This document shows, one piece after another, positions 48,446 to 61,569 of a stretch of 64,000 nucleotides of DNA (its first letter is position 1; each line of letters begins with the position of its first letter). Source of the DNA: Hofstenia miamia (lineage: Eukaryota; Xenacoelomorpha; Acoela); assembly GCA_004352715.1 (NCBI GenBank), contig SCFE01000052.1:1495327-1559326 (forward strand). The letters run 5' to 3'. The notes under the pieces were generated by a model. It was not told where the DNA came from and did not search any database. It worked only from the letters and a program-made list of their open reading frames with translations. Both the position numbers and the translations under genes were made by a program.

Positions 48446-50791
48446 TTTCTATTCCTAATCATGTGTAATTTACAGAAATTTTTTGGAAAACTATAAATGT
48501 TGAAGAAATAACTTATTGTGTGTCTTTAATAACAGCAATTAAACTTTTATGCTTCTAACTAAATATAAAATGAAATGTATGTTTCATATAAAATGATGAA
48601 CTTAAATATTTCTAAATTTAATGATCAAATATTTCGTTAAGTCCATGCAATAATAGGCGGTCTAGATTCAAGCGACAGTCGATCTGAGAAGGCGGTAGAA
48701 ACCTCATCGCTAATTTTGTTTTATTAAACTTGTAATTCCAAGTATGCCGCGCATTTAATTTAAAAATGGAAAGGCGACATAATCTTAATCAAAACTTTTA
48801 TCACCAGCTAGGGTCAATGAAGTCCATTAGTTTGCAGCTGTAATCCCTTCGAAATTTATAATCGCACTCCTGGCGGTGTCAATAGTCTTTTGCACAATTA
48901 TAAATGCTTCTTCGCTTTAACTAATTTTTGAATTTAATCTTAAAATATGAATGTTTTTTAAAATTTCGATCTATCGCTATCAAGCGTATTTGAAATTTGC
49001 GTAATAATAGAACGTCTGCTTCAAAATCTATTCGCAATTCTATTCGCTGGTAATTATATCACATCAAAGGACACTAATTAATACGCTTTGATGCTTTCTC
49101 GAACATTATTTATGCTTATGCATTTTTAGACATAGGTCCTATATTTTTTCACGATTATTACATAAATTTAATATTTAATTAAATATAGATAATATCAATG
49201 TATTTGAATGTATGCTATTAGTCAAAAACGAACAAACATCTTTATTATAATTACGCTTGTACAGTCTCGGTGTGAAATACCGGCATGCCTACCTCTCCAT
49301 TTTTATGTATTAAGTTTTCAATATCTGTTTTGGTGTATATGTAGATCCTTAATATTTTGTACCTTTAAATATGTTGTTGTAATAGAAATATTTACAAATG
49401 TCTTAATTTATATTATTGAAAAACAATTTTTTTGAAAATTCTTCATATTTGGGATTTTTGCATTTCTAATTAATTCAGAAGGTTTTCTTAGACAAAGTAA
49501 TAAGTTTCCAATCATATCTAGCTAAAAAGTGGCAAAAATTTAGTTTGAATTGTTTTGCTCACCAAAATTCATCGAAAAACATTAATTTGATAAAAAAATT
49601 GACAATTTGCAAATCAGAAATGATGCACTAAAATGTGTTGCTATCTAGGATGTGATGTGTAAACCATTAAATGGTATTTCCCATTGAGCTTTCTAACTAT
49701 GATTTATTGGAGCTCAGTGTATAAAATAAAATCATCGATCTTCTCACACCTTCATTTTCAGCATATTTTGAGGTGATTTTTAGCTGTAAAATTTTTTTTT
49801 TGCTAAAATTTAATGAAATTTTCACTGTATATTGTTGTGATATGTAGCTAAGACTTAAACTGAAGTTTTTTTCAGATATCTTAGTAATTTTTGATTTTAT
49901 TACTGTCATGCATATTTAATTACTTTGGCGAAACACTACTTTTGTAGAAAATCTGTTACCTACAAAATATAAGGAGTCCTAAAAATAATTTTAGTTTAAG
50001 TTTTAGTGATAGCTTTATTCGACAAAATGAGGCTGATTCTAGCAATGTATCTCTTTTCTTCAAATGATATAATTGAAAAACTAAAGCCTTAAAAAACTCA
50101 ATAATTGGTTGTCATGCAAGCGCTAATTTGCATAATAAAATTGTTTAATAAACATTTATGTAACTAGATTTAGTATCTGTCTTGCAATATAGCACAAAAG
50201 AGGATGGAACTGAATTTAAAACATTTTATTGATTCCCCTTAATTGTTTATTAAACATATCTTTTCTAACTTTTCACCAAAATTTTTTGCTATATTTATAT
50301 TATTAGTTTACTATGATTACAATGTAATTTTGCTTGCAAAGCTACAAAAAGTGTACGTTATTGTACAAGGCTGTTTAAAAGTTGCGGAAAAATTTATATA
50401 ATGAATTTTCTCAATGAATATTTAGCTAATAAAAATATTGCTTCCGACGTTTTTCACTAAAGCCAATAATCTGACACTGAACTTTAAGCAACCCACGAAA
50501 TTTTTTAAAACTTTATATGATTGTAATAAAAATATCCAAAATCTAAAACCACAACTGGATAGACGAATTTCTCCTTTTTCATTTTCGATCTCAAACGGCG
50601 ATCTAAAATCGTCCCATTGAGATGTCGCAATCTCTGACTCAATGGGATTGATAGATCTATTCACAATATAAAAACAGTAAAGTTCGTTGTTGCTCTCCTT
50701 ATAATTATATTAGTGTTTGTATGGAGAGAATTTCAATCTTTTTTAAGAAATCGGAATTTTCACAGAAAAATATTCAAGTGCATCAGGAACA
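48446..50791. other. AT-rich spacer
   Basis: No supported gene or element. Short overlapping frames near 50422-50664 appear on both strands and neither shows a motif. Confidence 0.45.
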
Positions 50792-51791
50792 NNNNNNNNN
50801 NNNNNNNNNNNNNNNNNNNNNNNNNNNNNNNNNNNNNNNNNNNNNNNNNNNNNNNNNNNNNNNNNNNNNNNNNNNNNNNNNNNNNNNNNNNNNNNNNNNN
50901 NNNNNNNNNNNNNNNNNNNNNNNNNNNNNNNNNNNNNNNNNNNNNNNNNNNNNNNNNNNNNNNNNNNNNNNNNNNNNNNNNNNNNNNNNNNNNNNNNNNN
51001 NNNNNNNNNNNNNNNNNNNNNNNNNNNNNNNNNNNNNNNNNNNNNNNNNNNNNNNNNNNNNNNNNNNNNNNNNNNNNNNNNNNNNNNNNNNNNNNNNNNN
51101 NNNNNNNNNNNNNNNNNNNNNNNNNNNNNNNNNNNNNNNNNNNNNNNNNNNNNNNNNNNNNNNNNNNNNNNNNNNNNNNNNNNNNNNNNNNNNNNNNNNN
51201 NNNNNNNNNNNNNNNNNNNNNNNNNNNNNNNNNNNNNNNNNNNNNNNNNNNNNNNNNNNNNNNNNNNNNNNNNNNNNNNNNNNNNNNNNNNNNNNNNNNN
51301 NNNNNNNNNNNNNNNNNNNNNNNNNNNNNNNNNNNNNNNNNNNNNNNNNNNNNNNNNNNNNNNNNNNNNNNNNNNNNNNNNNNNNNNNNNNNNNNNNNNN
51401 NNNNNNNNNNNNNNNNNNNNNNNNNNNNNNNNNNNNNNNNNNNNNNNNNNNNNNNNNNNNNNNNNNNNNNNNNNNNNNNNNNNNNNNNNNNNNNNNNNNN
51501 NNNNNNNNNNNNNNNNNNNNNNNNNNNNNNNNNNNNNNNNNNNNNNNNNNNNNNNNNNNNNNNNNNNNNNNNNNNNNNNNNNNNNNNNNNNNNNNNNNNN
51601 NNNNNNNNNNNNNNNNNNNNNNNNNNNNNNNNNNNNNNNNNNNNNNNNNNNNNNNNNNNNNNNNNNNNNNNNNNNNNNNNNNNNNNNNNNNNNNNNNNNN
51701 NNNNNNNNNNNNNNNNNNNNNNNNNNNNNNNNNNNNNNNNNNNNNNNNNNNNNNNNNNNNNNNNNNNNNNNNNNNNNNNNNNNNNNNNNNN
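50792..51791. other. Assembly gap of exactly 1000 N
   Basis: The round length suggests a placeholder. The right side is a TA microsatellite (51792-51821). Confidence 0.95.
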
Positions 51792-51821
<30 letters not shown>

Positions 51822-51823
<2 letters not shown>

Positions 51824-52789
51824 ATTGAACAAAGTTTTTAAATTTAAAATATTGAGAAAATACCCTTCAAGTTTTTGCTGAAATTGATGATTTTCTTCGA
51901 TGCTCCTACCAAAAAATAATTCTTTCAAATTTTCCCAATACGTGGGAATAATAGTTATCTCGTTTGATGGTACATTCTCTCCATTCAATAATGACATTGT
52001 GGATAACTTTGATCATTTCTTTGAGGGGAGATAATTTAACTAATACATGCACTTATCAACAAGCAAGAGAAATTAGCATAATGTAGGAATTAAGTTTAAC
52101 TCCAAGCGATCAACGAATTGAACATTTTCAATAAAGCATTGCGACATTTTATCAATAAGATCACCATTTTGATTTTCACACATTTCTTAATAAGCAGTGA
52201 TTTAACAAATCCATATTTCTTAGAAATTGAAAAGGCGAACACTTAGCATCTAGAGGTTTCTTAGAAACAAAAAATTGCCCAGCAAAATTTTGCCTCTTGT
52301 CGATAAGAAGTCAAATGTATTATAATGTTGTACTTTTTCGAATTGTCAAAGGTTATAATAGGTTTATTATACAGAGAAACTGTTTTGTAAGGAAAATACA
52401 ACTATGCTACTATTGTCTAATGACACAGCAAACTAAAAAGTCACAGTTGCTCAAATGCATGTTGAAGTGCTGCAAAAAATTTTTGTGCCAATTATTCAGA
52501 AGTTTACATCGAACGTGAGTAGGAGATTTCAATGAATGTATTGTAGGCTACTGGGAATTGGTTCTTTAAAAAAAGGAAATCCTTGTTATTTAATAGAAGG
52601 CTTAATCAATAGCTATGATGAATTATTTATGTGTAAAATATCGATATAAGCAAAATATGTTAAAAGATTCAAATATCATTGTTAGTAATGTATTGCTCTT
52701 TTGTATAAAATTTTGAAATTCGCAGTAAAAATTCACAAGGTGTCATTTTGACCCAATGGGTATCTTAGATGAATAGAGACTGCCTAGTG

Positions 52790-52820
<31 letters not shown>

Positions 52821-52862
52821 AAAGCATATATTCGTAATTGGAAGAATGTGTAAGAATTATTG

Positions 52863-52898
<36 letters not shown>

Positions 52899-53617
52899 TA
52901 ATAAATTGATTAATTAAGAGAATATTGTATAGCATAACATGATCTGAAAAGCAATATTTTAAGTTTATTTTTCTTCTTGAGTGCCTAGGCCTACCATATT
53001 GTAATGAAGATAGAACTCACTTCATAATTTTGTTTGTATTTAAAGTAGCAGAAATTCGCAGAGAATAAGTTGCAATTTTCACCAATTTTCGCTCTGAAAT
53101 CACAACTCTTGGGAATTTAACAACAATAAGGATCAGAGGCAATAATAGAGCGATTTAGTTCTTTATAGTCTATTAGAGGCATGCTTTGTATGTAACCGTA
53201 TGAAAGAGACCATTAAATATAATTGCAAATCGATAGGATGCAAATGTAATTGATTTCCCAATCGCAATGTTATAGTTTTTTTAGTTTTTCCAGTGAGCTC
53301 TAAGTTATAATTTCGCACAGTACTGACACATAAATTATATTATTTTTTGATTAGTTTTTAGTACAATATTCTTTCCTATTGTGCTAACAGTAACAAAGTG
53401 AGCAGGTATGCACTTGTAGAACAAATCAAATATTGATACACATATTTCACAGAATACCTCTAAATATTAAAATATTAATATTCTATTAATATGTATCAAG
53501 TTTAAGCAACCGAATATCAATTATAATACCAATTATTGCGATAATAAAAAAATTATGCTCCATAAGTTATATATTCACATCAGACTAAAACATTCCAATA
53601 CTCTTATAGTTTGCATA
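51822..53617. other. AT-rich spacer with TA microsatellites
   Basis: TA runs at 52791-52813 and 52866-52893. No supported gene. Confidence 0.5.
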
Positions 53618-54160
53618 TACAGGGTTATTGTGCACTAAGACTTTGTGTTTAAAGTATTTTAAAAAAAATTGATAAAAGCAGAGGGATAAGTTTAATATTA
53701 TTATTTACCTTAACTGAAAGAAAGAAAATGGTGTTGACGATCGAGCAGAGCGTGTTTTTAGTAGAGTAATAATGACGTACCACCGAAATTTCCTGGAAAA
53801 GATATCTCTCATCGTAATGGAGTCCACCATTTCATTACAAAGTTTCAAGTGTTTTATACGCTGCATGCTGTACAAGAAGTGAAATTCGTGATCTTGGCCG
53901 ATTATTTTTTTGAGGGGCTCTCAAGGATAAAGTTTTCTCCATGAATCCACACACCCTTCTGGAGAGTCAAACTGCGATAGTCATTAAAATTGAAATAATT
54001 ACTTCCCTACTTTTGAAGGTGGTCTTATCGAACATGCAAACACGCTTGAAAGGGGTCTAGAATTTGACGGCGTACATTTCCCGCATGGTTTATAAAGTTT
54101 TACTAAGTAAATTTCTTTGTCATTTTACTGCACAGTGACCTTTCAAACACCCAGTAGAAG
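53618..54160 (+). pseudogene. Mariner-like transposase N-terminal remnant
   Basis: From 53730 the plus strand reads MVLTIEQSVFLVE then a stop, and in a neighbouring frame DISHRNGVHHFITKFQVF. These match the start of the mariner-like transposases with a MxLTxEQRVFxVE helix-turn-helix opening and the following RNxVxxLIxKF segment. TACAGGGTTATTGTGCAC at 53618 could be the left terminal repeat (these often start ACAGGGT). Frames break quickly and no catalytic motif or right end is seen; 5' fragment only. Confidence 0.45.
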
Positions 54161-54531
54161 CAAATGTATTATGACCCGGTATGAATTTCAGAAAGCGACA
54201 TTTGATGATATATTCCTTATATTGAATAAATTGAAGAAGCAAAGAATATTAATGCACATAATTTTGTTCTTAATAGTGTGCAGTAGTCATAAATAAAAGT
54301 TTTACTAATTATCAGAAAATATGAAATACCTATAATTTTTTGAATGATTTGCGATATTTATTTGTCATTACTCATTTGATATGTGTTTCCACTAAATACA
54401 CAATAATCTGGTAAGAAATTTTAGGTCATAAGAATATGTTTGTATTCATCAATATATCAGTATTTTGCTCCAGTCTATCTGTACCTACTTACTTCGTATG
54501 AATCTGTTTGCAAAGGTGTGTATGCATACCT

Positions 54532-55062
54532 TAGTGATGTGTGGGTACGTGGGTAGCGGGTTTTCACCGCTCCAACCAGACTTGGAAATGGATCAGCTAT
54601 TGGTGGGGTGCGTGTTTGTTCTATAAATCAGGTTACGTCTATATTTATCCACTAGTGGTTAGCACGTTCTAGTAATGTGTGAAAACACTTATATGCTTGT
54701 TTGTTTTGGCGATATGTTGCAACTTGCATATTGCTAGAAAAGTATTGTCTTGCAACCGAAATCTGCAGTTAGAAAGAGAACGTTTTCTGTTCAGTGTCAT
54801 AGTTAGGAGGTAATTTATATTGGAAGACCTTTCAAAACACCATGCTGTTATATAAAAATGGGTAAACTGTGAATTCGCAATTTCTTCTACGGGCCCAAAT
54901 GAGCAAGTCGGGTTAAATCTGGTCAAGTTTAGAAAAATTGGTCAGTTCGGACGAGATCGGGTCAACATCCCATTTGGTTCGGGTACAAAAATTTTCACCC
55001 GCTTCCACCCAGAGTAGTTATTATCGGATGCGGCTGTTACGGGTAAAATATCTATTCACCAG
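54532..55062. mobile_element. Short non-autonomous hAT-like element (TCGGGT-rich)
   Basis: Begins TTAGTGATGTGTGGGTACG followed by TGGGTAGCGGGTTTTCACC; ends in ACGGGTAAAATATCTATTCA and CCAGTA, whose reverse complement (TACTGGTGAATAGATATTTT) partly matches the start. Inside are TCGGGTTAAATCTGG, AGATCGGGTCAACATC and TTCGGGTACAAAAA. The size (about 530 bp), lack of coding and repeated GGGT words suit a MITE. No convincing 8-bp target duplication could be seen, so the exact ends are uncertain. Confidence 0.45.
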
Positions 55063-57584
55063 TAATTGTATTTTAAATAAGATTCTTTTCAAAAATGTAA
55101 ATTATACATAATATTTTGAAAAAATTATCATATAATGAACACGTTTGTGTTTAAAACTCTTGTAAATTTTTGGAATTGTTTATTAGTAAGAAAAACAATT
55201 TCATATATATATATATATATATATGTATAATAGAATTTTTTTTGGGAAAAAGTATATTTAAAAGACATTGGAATGTCTAATCAAGCGTACATATAAATTA
55301 TCCACTTAACGCGAAACAAATGTAATTGTATATAAAGCGATATGACCATTTCCTTATATCGTTTTTGCTGAACCTTTCTACTCCACTTAGGTTCTGAGTC
55401 ACTAATGCCGTGTAAAACGTTGCATTATATTTTTGCAAAGCGTTCGTTGTTCTATTTTGTGATTACATAGATTTCCGACAAATATAAGAATTATATTCTA
55501 CAATTTTTGTCATTTTAAAATCCAAAGCACAGGTGTATTTTCTTGGGAAATTATTACTTATTTATGTATTCATAGTATTTAAAGTGTGGAGGTAGTAAAT
55601 TATCGTAAATATATGATCTTGAATTTCTGAGTATATAAAATCAATTGAAAATGCCTAAATCTGCACAAATTTATCACATATTTTGGCCTTAAAATTGTAG
55701 CCTTTATTGCAAGTATTGTAATTTTTATAGCATTATTATTAGAAGTAGCAGTAAAAAGTACTTTAAATTGGAACAAAATGTTTACACATGCCTCTATTCC
55801 AATACTTTACTTACACAAGCATCAGAAATCTTCAATGTTTACAATGCGAATTTAGAGAAAACAAAATATCTAAGAAAGACATCCAAAAGAATATTAGCAA
55901 AATTTTAATGTTATTTAACCAATCTGCTTCAAATCTTGATCGTTTCAGTTTGGAAACACCTACTCTCGTTTATATAATTGCCTTTAAATAAAGTATACGA
56001 AGAGTAGTAGTAAAATAACTATATTTAAACTGATCGATAAAAATACAAAAAATTCAAAAACATAGCAATTTGAATTATGAATATAATTGTTAATGTTTGT
56101 AAATTTGCATTTAAATTGGAAAATCCTGCAAACATTTAGCTATATAAATTTTCTTGAAGGAGTTGGAGCTCTATTCGAAAAATTGTACGCACCAGCAATT
56201 GACTGACACTAGTAAATGCAAAATTGTTTCAGAAACTCAGAGCATTCTAAATAACTAAGGAAAGCAGCATTTTTTAATGTAGATGTGCATGCATTTGTAA
56301 TCTTGAAATGTACATCCAAACATTTCATTAAATATCATAAAAATTACACATGATATATACGAATGATATTTCTAAGAGTACTAATTTAATTTTAATGTTT
56401 TGTATGACTTACATTTGACTAACTTTTTGATCCAATAAGAGGCTTAGTTTGTACTAAAACATAACATTAACAAAAAATATGGTATAATAGATTATATTCC
56501 ACTAACCAGAATAAGGAATAAGAGATATGTGCACTGCATTTGTTCTCATACTGGGAATTTTTATGATTCCGTTTAAATATTTATGATTAACTGAAAATAT
56601 TCAGAGAAATTCGTTCTTTAAATTTATATTATTGAAACGAATTAGTGAAAATTTTAGGGTCATGCCCAATTAAATCGACACAATCCAAGAGTTACATGAA
56701 TTTTAATGGAATACTGTGCAGAATAATCCATGCACATTCTGCACAAAACTACTAGATCAAACTTAGTTTCATGACCAGTAGTAACGATAAAACCGATTCC
56801 ACAATCTCAGTTCTCTTCCACATCTGTATTTACTTGAAATAATTTATTTTTATTAGGTTATTAATCACTGCCAATGGTTTCATGGACATCGAATCAAATG
56901 AAATATTGGAATGGATAAATAAACTACAGATTTCGACACTCTAATAAACATAAAATTCTCTAAATATATTGGTTAAATATTTATCAGATATCTTAACGTC
57001 AAAAATAATTAATGTCACTATTTCGTTTTTAATCTGGTTTTATTAAAATATAGATTTCCCTTGAACTAGAATGGTAAGGATTGAGTGTTCAAAAATATAT
57101 CATAGATTTATTTATTATTTGCTAAAAATAAATACTATTTATAAGTTACTATTAAATTTTACATGGAAAGATTTAACCCAACAATATTAAAATATGGAAG
57201 CGTTGATTAGTCAAACCCTCACAAAGCTAAATTACAATCACCGAAAATAGGCTTGTATGACATTTTAAACGGTTGCTAGTAGAGTTTGGTGCTCGTGGGA
57301 TCATAGTATACTTGATATTGATTATTTGCTGAAGTTTATTATTGTTGAATTTATAGTATTATTTGTTGTAGTTAATAGTCAATGCCACTCAATATAATAG
57401 AATTGGGAGTTTTCCTTTCTTTGCTCATATTAGAAGACACTATATGGTGTTAAAACATTAGCACACAATAATTATTTTTTGCGCTTTGCTTATCCGCATT
57501 TTTGGGCTAAATCCAAAAATTTAGCATTTAGTGCTAACAACTTTGAAAATGAAAATTTTTATTTGTACTTCATAAATACATTAA
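55063..57584. other. AT-rich spacer
   Basis: A short (TA)n at 55203-55224; no supported gene. The open frame at 55788-55991 shows no motif. Confidence 0.45.
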
Positions 57585-57797
57585 CACTAGAACGGCCAAG
57601 TGGGTCAAAATTGACGAAATTAGAATTTTGTTTACTTGTGTATGCATTAATTAAAAACAACAGCAGGTATATGCATCACCAATTAAATTGATAATCCATT
57701 TGAATTTGCATGTGTATTTTTTTTCTTTTTTTTACATAATGTTCTATTTTAAATGTTACATGAAAAAGAATCACAAGGAGTAATGGCCGTTCTAGTG
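57585..57797. mobile_element. piggyBac-type MITE, 213 bp, TTAA target duplication
   Basis: Perfect 14-bp terminal inverted repeats: CACTAGAACGGCCA at 57585-57598 and its reverse complement at 57784-57797. TTAA lies directly outside both ends (57581-57584 and 57798-57801), the hallmark target duplication of the piggyBac superfamily. The left end continues AGTGGGTCAAAATTGAC, typical of piggyBac-like ends. No transposase is inside, so it depends on an enzyme encoded elsewhere. The perfect repeats suggest a fairly recent insertion. Confidence 0.85.
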
Positions 57798-57801
57798 TTA
57801 A

Positions 57802-58300
57802 GACTCCCTCAATTAACAAGCTAATATTCATGGAAATTTCTATACTTATCTAGTACAAAAATAAACTACCTACTAAAAAGCAAGAATGTTTTCTAAAGTT
57901 AAAATCCAATTTTAGAGATTATTCAATTTCAATTCATTCCGATTTTGTTTATTTTTACTTTTTTTTATTTGGCTTTTAGTTTATAGGTAGCGAATATATT
58001 GTCCGTATGGGTCTCTGTTTCTGTTCAAAACATTAACAGATTGGTGCCATCATGAATACTTTTGGCATGAACCTCCGTTCCAAACGTTTTAATTTCATTA
58101 ACTTTGTTCTCTAGAAATAATTTTGATGCAAAATGCAATGACAATATATTTGATAAATAATTTTTTACTGACAACCTTCTATCTTTCTGAAATATGACGT
58201 AAATTTGATTTTGATTCTTGAGTGATAACCAATTTATTATTGCAGATTAATTTCAAGGACTCCCATGCTACTTTATCGCGAAAATTATGCAATGCTCAAA

Positions 58301-58304
<4 letters not shown>
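57802..58304. other. AT-rich spacer
   Basis: Nothing recognised. Confidence 0.5.
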
Positions 58305-58336
<32 letters not shown>

Positions 58337-58351
58337 TATATGTATGTATAT
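58305..58351. repeat. (TA)n microsatellite
   Basis: TA run with GATA and TGTA interruptions. Confidence 0.9.
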
Positions 58352-58612
58352 AAATATAAAATGCATTTTTATATTTTAGGCACTTAGTAAAAATAAAATT
58401 TTGACTTTAACATCTGTTTCATTATAACTCTTAAATTGCATAGGAAATTTTGAAAGATTATTGCACCCAATGCTTTTTTGTGATAGCAATGCCTTCTTTG
58501 TAGAGTAAACATTGGTAATTGGTTAATAAGAAACTCAGTCTACTTGAACAGACTCTCACAGCACGTTATAAGTGAGATGCCATGATAAATAACTTAAAAA
58601 TTTGAGAATTTC

Positions 58613-58936
58613 TTGACTTGGATACAAAAAAACTGTCAAATTTCTGCAAAGATGAAGTTTACCTTGCCAGACACTTTGGAGAAACGTTCGGCTGTTACTT
58701 ATCAGGCAATTTCCTTAACTCCAGAGGCTTTCAAATATATGTTAAAGTTTGTTGATATTCTTTCTTACTATTTTGAAGTGCATCCATATAATTATTTAAG
58801 TTTGAGACATTGGCCTCTCCAAATTTTCAAAGATTATATTCCGTAATTGAGCAGTTTTTCCAAATTATAATAAAATTTGTGGAAAATTTTTATTGAAATT
58901 GGCCTCCTCCAAATTTTTTTTCTGGCTACGCCCCTG
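58613..58936 (+). mobile_element. Right end of a DNA transposon (CAGGGGCGTAGCCAG type) with unrecognised short ORF
   Basis: 58921-58936 ends in TCTGGCTACGCCCCTG, the reverse complement of CAGGGGCGTAGCCAGA, a terminal motif widely found in hAT-like and related elements. The element must extend leftwards. Upstream, 58613-58846 is an open frame containing KMKFTLPDTLEKRSAVTYQA and ending DYIP; it may be element-derived but I do not recognise it. The matching left end was not found. Confidence 0.4.
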
Positions 58937-61531
58937 TCGTCTGTAAAATTCATAAGTGCTGTTATCCCTAAATGAATGAGTTAGTATCTGTTCGAGACAG
59001 CCAGCTTAAATCACATGAACTCAATATACTATGTAAGAAGTTGGGAATCCATAAGAAGCAACCACTGTATGGCTCTCTAATGGAAACGGTATATGCAAAC
59101 GTAGCCATAGGACCCTAATAATAAAAATCAAGGTCTTTCACCTCCAATATAACTCAACCAAAACGTTATTGCTAAATCTCCTAAATACACAAGGAAAAAG
59201 CGTGTATCTGATCACAAAAAAGGGTTTGTCAAAATCCTGCTTTTCTCGCGAATCGCAGTCGTGGAAATAAGTTTGCCCCTATAATCTTCAAATGTAACCC
59301 AAATCGGGTTTACTAAAGAAGAGAACGAAGAGCAAGCTAAGAAGTTTGAATCTGAAAAAATGGATTACTCCGAGAATTTCGCTGCGAAACGAAGCAGACC
59401 AAGACTTCAAATATACCAAGCCGAGTTTAATTCGAAGACAGGCAAGACTTGTATATAACCTTAGTCACTTGTAAAATTTGACTTGTATATAACAGATAAA
59501 AATCTTAAATCAGATTAGCAGTAAAGAAGCAACTAAATGACTCTTTCTAAACAGAAACTATATACAAAGAAATATGCAATGGTAGATGTGTAATAACTCA
59601 CGATTCTGAATTTCCTAATAGACTTGGGAAATTCTTTTAAAATTTTGTAACAACTGTTTGTTCAATTAAATGGACACTAAGCAGCTTAAGGCTAACAAAG
59701 AAAATAATTTATCTATATTGTGCGAGACAAAGAAAAAATAGGAGCAATAATTTTTACCAAGCTTTATTTAACTTGCTATTTCGTCTTAAACTGGCGCTCA
59801 GTCTAAAAAATTCCAAACATTCGTTATTCATTACCTTCTGTAAAAAAATTTATAGCGTTGAGAATGTGTCAGCTGTTCACAAACAAAAACTTTCGTATAG
59901 AAGTATAACAACTGTAAACAATTACTATTCAATTAAAGAGCCTGAATTAGTTAAGTTATTTTGCCCAAATCAAGGTGCAGGAAATCTCAATGCTCAGATG
60001 GCCAAAATCGACTTGTGAAGAAATTTTTTAACCTTAATATAAGTTGACAAAATAAAACAAATGCATGTATATTTACTGAATGTTATAGTTAAGGTTTTCT
60101 ATATGATGTTCTCTTTTAAAATTGTTTTGTAAACCGAAAACTTGATAACTGTCAAAAATCCAAAGAAACAATATGTTTTTGGTTGATGCTATTTTACGAA
60201 ATATATTCGCAATTTAAAAGAACAGGTTGGAAAATTCATCTGTAAAAATTATGAATTAAAACGTTTTGTTGGAGTTGAAATTTGCTATAAAGGGACTCGC
60301 ATTAATTTCAATAGAGATTGCGAATTTGATTAAGAAATTTTGCAAGCGAGAATTTTACATAAATTTCCCTGCTAAAAGTATTTTCCGTCTAAACTTCTTA
60401 TTCTTTTTTGGTAATATGTTTTCTATCAAACTATGAAATAAATAAGTTTTCGTGATAAGCAAGTTTTTTTAACATTCCTTAAATTTTATATGTCAATTTT
60501 CATGATCACTTACACGACTAAATTTATATTGTTTAATGGCTATTAACCTTATGATATAATTGTAACAAGAGAATTTGCTTAAGCAGTTTATCCCTTCAAA
60601 AAAGAATATTAAGCATAGCTATAAAGTAAATTTTCAGATAAGACATACTTACTATAAACATCCTTAGAGAAGAAGTCAACTTAATTTTCACTAGTAAAAT
60701 AATATCATGCAGAAATCCAGAGATACAGGAAACACGTATTAAAAATTCATTTAATATACATGTATATAATCACCCACGTATTTTTCAGCCAAAATAATCA
60801 AAATTTTATTGAATATTTAATTTCTTAGAAATAGATTATCGGTTAATACTATTGTCGATTATCTAAATTTAGATTATTTTTTTATTTCTGCTATATGTAT
60901 ATGAATCAAATCTGCAAATGCATTGACAATGCTATAGAATTGTGAAAAACTTACTTCACTTCAGTGCTGTTTATATTTTTGATTTAAGAATGATTGCTTG
61001 AACAAACATTGACAATATTACTGTCAAATATGTTAAATCCGTTATTGGTAAAATTTAATCGAATTGACAGTTTTAAAGATAATGAAATGCCAGTTGTAAA
61101 TAGCTTTTCTTAAATTTATACGCATATTAACTTATAATTGTAACACGTAATTTATATTAATGTTTTGGTTTATCAAATTCAGACATATTGAATTACTAAG
61201 AGAAGAAAAATAATTCAATCATTATTTTGTTAATGGAAATGTTCATATCACTTCTCTAGGTTTTTCGGATATATTAAAATTCTTACCCGCCCCTCCCCTA
61301 AAATTTGAATTGGGCAGATTTTAGCAAATATATCATGACGAGTTATGCTTTGTATGACGCTACCCAACAGAATTGCATTGATTTTCTGTTTTTATTGCTT
61401 CAAACTTCTATGCCACATTGATTTTGTATCATTTAATAACACTAGACTTTGCAGTTATATTTTGAAGTTGAGGAACTTTTCTTCAGATATCATCTAGTAA
61501 CACCATCCTTTAAAATTGTAGGAAACGTTAA

Positions 61532-61538
<7 letters not shown>
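58937..61538. other. Spacer with unrecognised short open frames
   Basis: 59285-59458 reads a charged 57-residue frame (GFTKEENEEQAKKFESEKMD then YSENFAAKRSRPRLQIYQAE) and 59773-60018 an 81-codon frame ending NLNAQMAKIDL. Both have somewhat protein-like composition but no recognised domain or clear splice sites. The rest, 60019-61538, is AT-rich and featureless. Confidence 0.3.

Positions 61539-61566
<28 letters not shown>
61539..61566. repeat. (TA)n target of the Tc1 insertion
   Basis: TA run immediately left of the Tc1 element; the same repeat continues at 62939-62969 on its right, so the element split one microsatellite. Confidence 0.9.

Positions 61567-61569
<3 letters not shown>

Noticed and set aside
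50713-51881. Open frames of 354-386 codons across the 1000-N gap
   Set aside because: Almost all residues are N; the rest is TA-repeat translation (YIYIYI).
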